64,000 bases of DNA from Streptomyces longwoodensis (lineage in GTDB: Bacteria; Actinomycetota; Actinomycetes; Streptomycetales; Streptomycetaceae). The position numbers and the translations under genes were made by a program. The notes beneath the pieces were generated by a model. The model was given only the letters and a program-made list of their open reading frames with translations. It did no database searches and had not been told where the DNA came from. This document shows positions 27,494-35,381 of this stretch, in pieces (the stretch's first letter is position 1; each line of letters starts with the position of its first letter). The stretch covers positions 170,542-234,541 of the forward strand of contig NZ_KQ948559.1 in NCBI RefSeq assembly GCF_001514125.1, in the 5' to 3' direction.

Positions 27494-27943
27494 ATGTCCG
27501 GCTTCCGCGAAGAGATCGACCTCGACTGCCGCCCGGCGGACGTGTGGGCGTACGTCATCGACCCGCGCCACCTGCCGGAGTGGCAGGCCAGCGCCGTGGC
27601 CGCGCGGCAGCTCGACGACGGCCCGTTCGGCCTGGGCTCCCGGGTGCGCGTCACCCGGCACGTCGGCACCCGGCAGGTACTGACGACGATGGAGTGCACC
27701 CAGTACGAGCCGTTCCGCGAGTGGACGGTGCGGGGGGTGGACGGCCCGGTCAGGGGCCGCTTCCACGGCGAGATCACCCCGCTGGACGAGGGCCGCCGCA
27801 CCCGGCTGACGATGACCCTCGACTTCGAGGGCCACGGCCTCGGCAAGGTCCTCGTCCCCTTGGTGGTGCGCCCTCAGGTGCGCAAGGAGTTCCGGCGCAA
27901 CGAGGGGTTGCTGCGGGAACGGCTGGAGCACGGGGCGGCGTAG
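27494..27943 (+). CDS. SRPBCC/START-like family protein
   Basis: 149 residues from the ATG at 27494. Polyketide cyclase/dehydrase-like fold: an N-terminal strand FREEIDLDCRPADVWAYVIDPRHLPEW, a central run of strands, and a long C-terminal helix ending in VRKEFRRNEGLLRERLE. These proteins bind hydrophobic ligands; ligand and role are unknown. It converges with the minus-strand IolE-like gene 56 bases away. Confidence 0.8.
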   Translation: MSGFREEIDLDCRPADVWAYVIDPRHLPEWQASAVAARQLDDGPFGLGSRVRVTRHVGTRQVLTTMECTQYEPFREWTVRGVDGPVRGRFHGEITPLDEGRRTRLTMTLDFEGHGLGKVLVPLVVRPQVRKEFRRNEGLLRERLEHGAA

Positions 27944-27999
27944 TCCGGGACCGGGCCGACCGCCGCCACCGTGTACGTCACCACTACGTCACCACGACG

Positions 28000-28917
28000 T
28001 CACCACCCCAGGACCTCGGCGAGGTAGGAGCGGGCCATCTTCGCGTACGCCAGCGGGCAGGCCTTCGACGGGTCCTGTTCCGCCTCGACGACCAGCCATC
28101 CCTCGTAGCCGGCGTTCCCCAGCGTCGCGAGGACGGGCTGGAAGTCGATCACGCCGTCCGGGTCTCCGGGCACGGTGAAGACGCCCTGCTGGATCCCCTC
28201 CTGGAAGGACAGGCGGTCGCTCCTCACCTTGTCGGCCACGGGCTGGCGGACGTTCTTGAGGTGCACGTGCTTGATCCGCTCCTGGTGCCGTTCCGCCGTC
28301 TCGAGCGGGTCGTCGCCGGCGAACCGCAGGTGCCCGGTGTCCAGCAGCAGATGGACGTGATCCGGGTCGGTGCCGGCCAACAACCGGTCGATGTCCTCGG
28401 CCGTCTGCACGCCGGTGCCCATGTGGTGGTGGTAGCAGAGCCGCATCCCGTGGTCCGCGGCGAGCCGGCCGATGGTGTCGAGCCCGCTGGTGAGAAGGGA
28501 CCACTCCTCGTCCGTGAACTCGGGGCGGTGATCGAAGACCGGGATGGGCTGCAGGTGCGACGACAGCCCGAACTCCGCGACGACGATGTCCTGGCCGCCC
28601 ACCGCCTCGAGGAACGCCAGCTGCCTCCTGAAGTTCTCGACGGTCCGGTCCAGCTCGCCGATGGTGAAGTATGTGCTCACCCACGGCTCGGACACCTTCA
28701 GGCCGCGCAGGTCGAGCGCTTCCTTGAGTTCCGCGGGGTCGGCCGGGAACTTGTGGCCGATGCTGCAGCCCTGGAACCCCGCGAGCGCCATCTCGCTCAC
28801 GCACTGCTCGAACGGGATCCCGATGTCGAGCAGCGGGAAGTCGTCGTTCCACCACAGGGTCGGCGTCACCCCCAGGGACACCTTGTTGCTACCCAGGTTC
28901 GGGACGGCGCCGGTCAT
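28000..28917 (-). CDS. IolE-like inosose dehydratase (TIM-barrel isomerase family)
   Basis: 305 residues from the ATG at 28917, which has a strong GAGGAGGAA site upstream. AP-endonuclease-2-like TIM barrel. The N-terminal SLGVTPTLWWNDDFP and FEQCVSEMALAGFQGCSIGHKFP, the metal-site segments YHHHMGTGV, LLLDTGHL and HVHLKNV, and the C-terminal WLVVEAEQDPSKA strongly resemble myo-inosose-2 dehydratase (IolE), which removes water from 2-keto-myo-inositol. It overlaps the preceding gene by 4 bases (ATGA) and is last in a four-gene minus-strand set. Other inositol catabolic genes are not in the window. A 3-keto-sugar eliminase or epimerase role is the main alternative. Confidence 0.8.
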   Translation of the reverse strand: MTGAVPNLGSNKVSLGVTPTLWWNDDFPLLDIGIPFEQCVSEMALAGFQGCSIGHKFPADPAELKEALDLRGLKVSEPWVSTYFTIGELDRTVENFRRQLAFLEAVGGQDIVVAEFGLSSHLQPIPVFDHRPEFTDEEWSLLTSGLDTIGRLAADHGMRLCYHHHMGTGVQTAEDIDRLLAGTDPDHVHLLLDTGHLRFAGDDPLETAERHQERIKHVHLKNVRQPVADKVRSDRLSFQEGIQQGVFTVPGDPDGVIDFQPVLATLGNAGYEGWLVVEAEQDPSKACPLAYAKMARSYLAEVLGW

Positions 28918-29417
28918 CGCACTTCCTCCTCGTGGTGGTCCTCGAACGCGGGCGGTGTGGCCCACGAGCCGTAGCCCGGTGCCTTAGCGCCGGACGGGTG
29001 GGCGCCGATCGCCCGCCACAACAGCCCCTCGGTGTAGGCGTCGGGGGAGACGACGAACGGGGGCGAGGACCCGTCCTCCCCGTCCCGGCCGCCTTCCGGG
29101 ACGGCGGGCTTCGCCCCGCTGCGGCCGGGTGCCGTCCAAGCCGCCACGTCCAGGCGCCCCGCCTGTTCCGGGCGGTACCAGACACCGACGTACCAGAGCT
29201 TGATGATGCTCTTCACCACGGGATCGGCATGGACGGCCGAGGGATCGGCAGCCATCGCCGCCCGGACCGCCTCCGGCCCGACCTGTTCCAGGGCCGTCCT
29301 GTGGTACGCCTCGGCCTGACCGGTTCCCCACAGGTCGAACTCGCTGAACCCGGTCACCGCGGCCGAGAACCTCACGAAGTCGCGCAGCTCGGTGTCCGCG
29401 CTCGTTTCCTGCGTCAT
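28914..29417 (-). CDS. FAD-dependent dehydrogenase small subunit (sorbitol dehydrogenase-like)
   Basis: 167 residues, ATG start. It resembles the small-subunit family of membrane-bound FAD sugar/polyol dehydrogenases: FVRFSAAVTGFSEFDLWGTG at the N-terminus and VVKSIIKLWYVGVWY in the middle. No Tat signal is visible, although many members have one, so it may travel with a partner or stay cytoplasmic. It overlaps the IolE-like gene and lies 23 bases after the ferritin-like gene, so translation is coupled. Confidence 0.7.
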   Translation of the reverse strand: MTQETSADTELRDFVRFSAAVTGFSEFDLWGTGQAEAYHRTALEQVGPEAVRAAMAADPSAVHADPVVKSIIKLWYVGVWYRPEQAGRLDVAAWTAPGRSGAKPAVPEGGRDGEDGSSPPFVVSPDAYTEGLLWRAIGAHPSGAKAPGYGSWATPPAFEDHHEEEVR

Positions 29418-29440
29418 GCTCCCGCCTCCTTCCGACGGTC

Positions 29441-30586
29441 TCAGATCTCGAATGTCGGGCCGGCGTTCGACCCGGGATGCCCGGTGAGCGGGTTGCGGAT
29501 GAGCAGGTTCATGCGGTCGCGCATGCGGAACATCTCCCAGACCGCTTTCAGCAGGAGGTCGGGCTGACCGTTGTAGGCCAGGTTGATGCTGGTCAGGAAG
29601 GTGGCGTAGAACTGGTTGAACTCCCTGGCCGCCGCCAGGACCTCCGGGTCCTGCTCGAGGTCCGCCAGCTTGACGTCCGGCTTCACCGGGTGGACGGCAC
29701 TCCAGTCGACGCTCAGCTCCGGGCCGGAAGGCTCGCCCGGGTCGTCGCCCTTCTGGTAGTACCGCCCCTTCTCCAGCTGCTCGAACCGGTAGAAGTGGGC
29801 GAGTTCGTCCTGGCTGTCGTAGATGCCGCCGTACAGCCCCTCGCCCTGCTCCGCGACGAGGGTGAGCGCCGCGACGGCGCTGTCCCGGCCGGTCACCTCG
29901 ATCACGTCGCCGCCGCCGGAGTAGAAGTACTCCGGGGTCACCTGGCGGGCGGGATCGCCGGTGAAGATCGTCTTGCCTGCCTTGCGGGCTTGGTCCTCCA
30001 GGTGGTTGATGCCCCGGATGATCTCCTCGTAGAACTCACCGATGCTCAGGAAGCGCTGGGTGGGCTCTCCGGGGACGAGGCCGAGGACCGTCCCGGACTC
30101 CTCGAGTGCCGCCAGTTCCTCCGGTGGCGGTGCCGCGCCGTCGGACGTGACGCCCAGGGCCGCCCAGTCCACCGGGACGAACCTGTCGTCCTCGGTGGCC
30201 GCCTGCGCGGGCTTCTCGATCTTCAGGAAGGTGTCGAGGGCCTCGGGTGAGAACGGCCGGAGGTGCACGTCGAAGTAGTCGGGACCGCACGGCAGGCGCG
30301 TCGGGTAGTTCGGCACGAAGTCCGCCCTGGTGAGGTCCGGCGTCCCGCCCACGGCGTTCAGGACGTTCGCGACCAGGGTCAGGTGCAGCATCTCCTCGAC
30401 GGCCACCACCCTGATGACGTGCCAGGCGTCCGAGTTCTTGCCCGGCTGTAAGGAGTAGAGCGCGGTGAGGTAGGGCGGGAGCGTCGCGTGCTCCAACTGG
30501 AGGCCCTTGTAGAGGTATTCGTGGAGCTCCTCGATGGTCTGGATCCGGCAGTCCTGAGCGGGCTCGGATGCTGAAGAAACGGACAT
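29441..30586 (-). CDS. Ferritin-like domain protein related to VioB/RebD
   Basis: 381 residues. A ferritin-like four-helix domain is indicated by LQLEHATLPPYLTALYSL and VAVEEMLHLTLVANVLNAVGG (Glu and His ligand-like residues), and later by SQDELAHFYRFEQL. This domain occurs in the iminophenylpyruvate dimer synthases VioB, RebD and StaD, but the large catalytic part of those enzymes is missing (they are near 1000 residues). Such short versions often accompany GMC oxidoreductases. It may be a metal-dependent oxygenase or a peroxide-handling partner; the reaction is unknown. Confidence 0.7.
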   Translation of the reverse strand: MSVSSASEPAQDCRIQTIEELHEYLYKGLQLEHATLPPYLTALYSLQPGKNSDAWHVIRVVAVEEMLHLTLVANVLNAVGGTPDLTRADFVPNYPTRLPCGPDYFDVHLRPFSPEALDTFLKIEKPAQAATEDDRFVPVDWAALGVTSDGAAPPPEELAALEESGTVLGLVPGEPTQRFLSIGEFYEEIIRGINHLEDQARKAGKTIFTGDPARQVTPEYFYSGGGDVIEVTGRDSAVAALTLVAEQGEGLYGGIYDSQDELAHFYRFEQLEKGRYYQKGDDPGEPSGPELSVDWSAVHPVKPDVKLADLEQDPEVLAAAREFNQFYATFLTSINLAYNGQPDLLLKAVWEMFRMRDRMNLLIRNPLTGHPGSNAGPTFEI

Positions 30587-30722
30587 GTTTCCCCAATCGT
30601 GGGCGGTGCGTGGTGCGCGGTTGCGCAGGGGGGCGGGCGGTGACCGATCGGCGGTGGGTGGCGGCGCGCGGCGGCGCGCGTCATGGACGGTGTCGCTGTC
30701 GCCCCGCCGAACCGGGGGCCGT

Positions 30723-32636
30723 CTAGCCGCGGACGGTGATCGGCGCCTTCGCGGCGCGCAGGTACCTGGAGATGTGGCCCGCGCTGCGGAAGGCGAGCGC
30801 CGCCATGGTCAGGCTGATGTTGGACGTCCCGATCGAGGGCAGGCTGCCGGGCCCGACGAGGTAGAGGTTGTCGTGGTCCCACGAGTGCTGGGTGTGGTCG
30901 ACCACCGACTTCGCCGGGTCGGTCCCCATGATGTGGGTGCCCGCGAGGTGGTTGCCGCCGACGATGTTGTACCAGTGGCCGTCGTGCTCGACGGCGCTCG
31001 GGCGGTCCCGGTGGTACACGGTCCGGTCCTCGGCGCCGAGCCTCTCGAAGATGTCGGACGCGAGCTTGCGGGCGAAGGCCGCGCCCCGCATGGTGTAGGG
31101 CGGGATCTTGAAGGACACGACCGGCTTCAGGTTGCCGAGGGCGTCCTTGTACCGCTCGTTCACGGTGACCTTGTTGCTCCTCTCGGGCAGCAGGTCGATC
31201 ATGAAGGCCAGCAGCAGCTGCCGGGAGATCTGGTTCCCGAGGGTCCTGCGCAGCTCCGGCCCGCGCAGCCCCCGCTGGTCGACGAGTTCGACCAGGTCCG
31301 TGTAGGGCGAGCCGGTCGCCCACCCCCACCCGTCGTTGTGGATGTCCACGCCGAACCCGGCCTGGGTCCCGCGGAAGCGCCCGCCGCGCAGGTCGGTGAT
31401 GCCGCTCGTGCAGGACGTGCCGCGCATCGTGCCGGCCGGCTTGGGCAACAGGCCCCAGGACAGCAGGTACGCGTGGTCCATCAGGTTGCAGCCGATCAGC
31501 TCGCTGCGGCTCATGCGCTGCATGTCGGAGGCCAGCATGAGCCGGGCGTTCTCGATGGCGTGCGCGCAGAGGACGTAGACGGTGCCCTTCACCGTGTACG
31601 TCTCGTACCGGTCGGAGTCGAGCGCGTCGTAGTGCTTGACGGTGATCCCGGTCACCCGCCGGTCGTGCTCGTCGATCTCGACCTTGGACGCGACGGCCTG
31701 CGTGACGATCTTGACGTTGCCCTTGCGGAGCGCCTTGGTCAGCGTCTTCCCCGCGTGGTACTTGGCCTGCACGGGGCAGATCGGGACGCAGTTGGTGTTG
31801 CCCTGGCAGCGCTCGCCCTCCTCCACCTGGCTCGTGCTCACCGCGCCGACCGGGACGAAGCCCTTGCCGCCGTCGTACGCCGGGTTCGGCACGCCGTTGC
31901 GGGCCTGCGGGAAGGTCCGCACCCGGAGCGTGTAGTCGTCGTCCGCCAGGCTGACCCGCATGCCGTCGACACCCCGGGCGACGGTCTGGTCGAGGTACGA
32001 CGGCGGCATGCGGTGCATCGGGAACACGTATCCCTCGGGGAAGTGCATCCCGAGGTAGCTCTGCTCCTCGACCTCGGCGGACACGCCCAGTTCGGCCTCG
32101 GCCTGCCGGTAGTAGGGCTCCAGGTCGTCGTAGCTGAGTGGCCAGTTGAGGCCCTGGCCGTACTTGGTGCGCAGGTCGAAGTCCTCGGGCAGCATGCGCA
32201 GCGCCTTGCCCTCCCAGTGCATGGAGGTGCCGCCGAGGACCCGGGTGAAGGTGGTGTCCGTGCAGTACTCGTCCTCCTGCACGAGGTAGAAGGCGTCCCG
32301 GGGGGTGTCGGGACGCACCGGCATGGTGTCGGTGCTCCTGGGCATCCGGGCGTTCGGGTTGAACGGGTACGGCGACTGGTTGTCCTTGACGGCCGCGCCG
32401 TAGAACCGCGACAGGTACGACTCGTACTCGGCGAGGTCGAGGTCCTTGCCGGGGCCGGCTTCGAGGATCAGCACCCGGTGGCCCGCCTGGCCCAGTTGCT
32501 CGGCGATGATGGAACCCGCCATGCCGCCACCGACGACGACGGCGTCCCACTCGCCCTGTGCGGCCTCCGCGGCGCTGGTCTCCGTGGCGGCACCGGCCGG
32601 GAAGATCACCGGGTCCGTGTGGTCGTAAGACGTCAT
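30723..32636 (-). CDS. GMC-family FAD-dependent oxidoreductase (large subunit)
   Basis: 637 residues from the ATG at 32636 after AGGAGGA; the frame is open further upstream. The Rossmann FAD site is VVVGGGMAGSIIAEQL followed by LILEAGPG. Mid-protein there is a cysteine cluster, CQGNTNCVPICPVQAKYHAGK, as in gluconate, fructose and glucoside 3-dehydrogenase large subunits. The C-terminus has the conserved GNHLAGTHIMGTDP and LVGPGSLPSIGTSN segments with the catalytic His. It should oxidise a hydroxyl of a sugar or cyclitol. It heads the set with the ferritin-like, small-subunit and IolE-like genes; 136 bases separate it from the next gene. Confidence 0.85.
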   Translation of the reverse strand: MTSYDHTDPVIFPAGAATETSAAEAAQGEWDAVVVGGGMAGSIIAEQLGQAGHRVLILEAGPGKDLDLAEYESYLSRFYGAAVKDNQSPYPFNPNARMPRSTDTMPVRPDTPRDAFYLVQEDEYCTDTTFTRVLGGTSMHWEGKALRMLPEDFDLRTKYGQGLNWPLSYDDLEPYYRQAEAELGVSAEVEEQSYLGMHFPEGYVFPMHRMPPSYLDQTVARGVDGMRVSLADDDYTLRVRTFPQARNGVPNPAYDGGKGFVPVGAVSTSQVEEGERCQGNTNCVPICPVQAKYHAGKTLTKALRKGNVKIVTQAVASKVEIDEHDRRVTGITVKHYDALDSDRYETYTVKGTVYVLCAHAIENARLMLASDMQRMSRSELIGCNLMDHAYLLSWGLLPKPAGTMRGTSCTSGITDLRGGRFRGTQAGFGVDIHNDGWGWATGSPYTDLVELVDQRGLRGPELRRTLGNQISRQLLLAFMIDLLPERSNKVTVNERYKDALGNLKPVVSFKIPPYTMRGAAFARKLASDIFERLGAEDRTVYHRDRPSAVEHDGHWYNIVGGNHLAGTHIMGTDPAKSVVDHTQHSWDHDNLYLVGPGSLPSIGTSNISLTMAALAFRSAGHISRYLRAAKAPITVRG

Positions 32637-32713
32637 TGCTCCTCCTTCTCGGGACATGGGCACCCACCGGTGCCCTGACTGTGGCCGTACGGACCGGCCT
32701 GCCTGCGGTCGGC

Positions 32714-33829
32714 TCAGCGGAGGAGGGCGATGCGGATGGCTCGTTCGACGTGGGCGGCGGTGTTGGCGTGGCCCTCGGCGTTGGGGTGGACCAGGGTGAC
32801 GCGCTTGTCGAGGGGAGCGCAGTTCAGCAGCGTTCCGGGGAGCCTGGCGGGCCAGTACTCGGCGGCGTCGCCGCAGATGCCCTCGACCCACTTGGTGCCG
32901 GCGGGCTGACAGGCGTCGTGGCCCACGCTGGACGAGTAGACGTCGACGTAGCGGTCGCCGAAGAACGACGTGACGCGCTGGATGGTGGCGTTCAGCGACT
33001 TGAGGACGTGGTCGCGGAGCCAGTCGACGTCGGCGTGCTTGATCGCGCCGAGCTCGGTGAGGGAGAGCCGGTTGCACTCACTGCCCTCGTCCGGCAGGAC
33101 GGCCGGGTAGCCGACGGTGATCACCTGGGCGTTCGGTGCGGCCTCGTGGACCTTGGCCAGCATCTGGACGTACTCGTCCTGGACCCGGGCGAGCTTGTCC
33201 TGGATGTTCTCCTCCCCCTCGGGGGGACTGGTGTAGTACTCGCGGCAGGACTTTCCGAGGGTCCCGCCCAGTTCGAGGCACTTGAGGAGCATGCCGCCGA
33301 AGGGCAGGCTGTTGCCGCCGACGCCGATGGTGACGACGTCCGTCCCGTCGTTGAGCCCGGCCCGCACGATCTGCGGGTCCACGGCCGGCCAGCCGTCGGC
33401 GGGTGGCTGGACCGGGCTGATCGGAGTCTGCCGGGTGTCGGCGATCTCGGTGATGGTGGCGTTGCCGCAGCTGACGTTGGTCAGGTGGACGGGCCGGCCC
33501 GGCGGGAACTCGTCGAGCTCCCGCTCGACCAAGCCCGGGTAGGCGTCGCTGGTGCGGTCGCAGCCGTCCCGCGACGCACTGCCGAGCGGGGGCAGCGGCT
33601 CCCCGACGAAACCGCCGGCGGTGTACGAGTCACCCAGCGCGGCCCACTCGTACTGATCGGCGGCGGAGGCGGCGCCCTGGGGCGCCAGCGCGGACACCGC
33701 CAGAGTCACCCCCACGGCCAGTGCTCCCCTGCGCAGACGGGCGCCGGAGCGCCGCACCGCTGCCCCGCCGCGGGGCGGCAGAACCCGTAAGACGAGGGCC
33801 GCCAGTCGGCCCCTGGACTTCGCACGCAT
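32714..33829 (-). CDS. Secreted SGNH/GDSL-family hydrolase
   Basis: 371 residues from the ATG at 33829, chosen because GGAGGA lies 5 bases upstream. An Arg-rich signal peptide ends near ASAADQ (about residue 57). Blocks: GDSYTAGG (nucleophile Ser), a Gly block, GVGGNSLPFGG (oxyanion Asn), and the catalytic His in HPNAEGH. It resembles the Streptomyces secreted esterase/lipase group. Cysteines suggest three disulfides. It is on the same strand as the downstream GMC set, with 77 bases between, so possible co-transcription. Confidence 0.88.
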   Translation of the reverse strand: MRAKSRGRLAALVLRVLPPRGGAAVRRSGARLRRGALAVGVTLAVSALAPQGAASAADQYEWAALGDSYTAGGFVGEPLPPLGSASRDGCDRTSDAYPGLVERELDEFPPGRPVHLTNVSCGNATITEIADTRQTPISPVQPPADGWPAVDPQIVRAGLNDGTDVVTIGVGGNSLPFGGMLLKCLELGGTLGKSCREYYTSPPEGEENIQDKLARVQDEYVQMLAKVHEAAPNAQVITVGYPAVLPDEGSECNRLSLTELGAIKHADVDWLRDHVLKSLNATIQRVTSFFGDRYVDVYSSSVGHDACQPAGTKWVEGICGDAAEYWPARLPGTLLNCAPLDKRVTLVHPNAEGHANTAAHVERAIRIALLR

Positions 33830-34060
33830 CGCTGTCCTCCAGTCACTCAGTGCAGTCACTCGACTACGCTCCGAAGCTAACCGAGGGGATGCGGTCGGTA
33901 GGTGGGTGGGCCAGGTAAACCACCCGAGGGCCTTGACCTGAAGCCCGACACCGGGGGCGAGTGCGCGGGAGCCGACCTTGGGTGGCGGGGAGAGGTGCCG
34001 CCAGCCGTCCAGGGTGACGGCCGCGGGTCACCCCAATGGATCTGCGACACTGGATGCATC

Positions 34061-35167
34061 ATGCCCAAGCCCGGAGAACTCACCTTTGTCGTGCCGCGCG
34101 GAGCGAAGTCGCCGCCGCGGCATCTTGCCGATCTTTCGCCCGCCGAGCGGAAGGCTGTCGTGGCCGGGATCGGGGAGAAGCCGTTCCGTGCCAAGCAGCT
34201 GTCGCAGCACTACTTCGCGCGGTACGCGCACGAGCCGGAGCAGTGGACCGACATCCCCGCCGGTGCGCGCGAGCCGCTGCGGGAGGCGTTGTTCCCCGAG
34301 CTGATGACCGTCGTGCGGCACCTGTCGACGGACCAGGGGACGACCCGCAAGACGCTGTGGCGGCTGTTCGACGGGACGCTCGTGGAGTCCGTGCTGATGC
34401 GGTACCCGGACCGGGTCACCATGTGCATCAGCTCGCAGGCCGGCTGCGGCATGAACTGCCCCTTCTGCGCCACCGGACAGGCCGGGCTCGACCGCAACCT
34501 GTCGACCGCCGAGATCGTCCACCAGATCGTCGACGGGATGCGGGCCCTGCGGGACGGCGAGGTGCCGGGCGGGCCGGCGCGGCTGTCCAACATCGTGTTC
34601 ATGGGCATGGGCGAGCCCCTCGCCAACTACAAGCGCGTCGTCGGCGCCATCCGCGCGCTCACCGACCCCACGCCCGACGGGCTCGGCCTGTCGCAGCGCG
34701 GGATCACCGTGTCGACCGTCGGGCTCGTGCCGGCCATCCACCGGTTCGCCGACGAGGGCTTCAAGTGCCGGCTCGCGATCTCGCTGCACGCCCCCGACGA
34801 CGAGCTGCGCGACACCCTCGTTCCCGTGAACACGCGGTGGAAGGTGCGCGAGGTTCTCGACGCCGGGTTCGAGTACGTCGAGAAGAGCGGGCGCCGGCTG
34901 TCCATCGAGTACGCGCTGATCCGCGACATCAACGACCAGGCCTGGCGCGGCGACCGGCTCGGGCGGCTGCTCAAGGGCAAGCCCGTGCACGTCAACCTCA
35001 TCCCGCTGAACCCGACCCCGGGCTCGAAGTGGACCGCCTCCCGGCCCGAGGACGAGAAGGCGTTCGTCGAGGCGATCGCGGCCCACGGCGTGCCCGTCAC
35101 CGTCCGGGACACCCGTGGTCAGGAGATCGACGGGGCCTGCGGTCAGCTCGCGGCCACCGAGCGGTAA
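34061..35167 (+). CDS. rlmN: Dual-specificity 23S rRNA/tRNA adenine C2-methyltransferase RlmN
   Basis: 368 residues from the ATG at 34061. Radical SAM enzyme that methylates A2503 of 23S rRNA and A37 of some tRNAs. The iron-sulfur motif is CGMNCPFCATGQ; other family blocks are SSQAGCGMNCPFC, FMGMGEPLANY, ISLHAPDDELRDTLVP and the C-terminal RDTRGQEIDGACGQL with the methyl-carrying Cys. It is followed by the TPP aptamer, only about 40 bases after the stop. Confidence 0.96.
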   Translation: MPKPGELTFVVPRGAKSPPRHLADLSPAERKAVVAGIGEKPFRAKQLSQHYFARYAHEPEQWTDIPAGAREPLREALFPELMTVVRHLSTDQGTTRKTLWRLFDGTLVESVLMRYPDRVTMCISSQAGCGMNCPFCATGQAGLDRNLSTAEIVHQIVDGMRALRDGEVPGGPARLSNIVFMGMGEPLANYKRVVGAIRALTDPTPDGLGLSQRGITVSTVGLVPAIHRFADEGFKCRLAISLHAPDDELRDTLVPVNTRWKVREVLDAGFEYVEKSGRRLSIEYALIRDINDQAWRGDRLGRLLKGKPVHVNLIPLNPTPGSKWTASRPEDEKAFVEAIAAHGVPVTVRDTRGQEIDGACGQLAATER

Positions 35168-35210
35168 AATCCGGTCATGTCACCGAGGTGACGTCCACAT
35201 CTTCATATTC

Positions 35211-35296
35211 CGACAGGGGAGCGCCACAGCGCTGAGAGTGCGGCACCGGGCCGCAGACCCTCTGAACCTCGCCCAGGTCATTCTGGGTAGGAAGTT
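35211..35296 (+). ncRNA. TPP riboswitch (THI element) aptamer
   Basis: The conserved blocks are in order: GGGGAGC (35216), CTGAGAG (35232), ACCCTCTGAACCTCG (from 35257), and CTGGGTAGGAAG (ending about 35294). These are the P2/P4/P5 elements that bind thiamine pyrophosphate. It precedes a thiamine-type ABC transporter, as expected. Confidence 0.93.
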
Positions 35297-35318
35297 CGGT
35301 CATCACTCGAGCTGTTGT

Positions 35319-35346
35319 GCCCTGCCCGGGCTGTCCCGGGCGGGGC
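35319..35346 (+). terminator. Strong hairpin between TPP aptamer and thiB
   Basis: GCCCTGCCCGGG at 35319-35330 pairs with CCCGGGCGGGGC at 35335-35346 (11 pairs plus one G-U) over a 4-base loop. It lies 22 bases after the aptamer and 36 before the GTG start. It is a candidate for the ligand-controlled terminator of the riboswitch expression platform. Confidence 0.55.
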
Positions 35347-35381
35347 CGCGTTCTTCCTGGCCCACCCCAGGAGGACATCCA

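Noticed and set aside
30585..32678. Plus-strand frame across the GMC gene
   Set aside because: Its composition is antisense-like; the minus strand encodes a complete GMC oxidoreductase with FAD motif.
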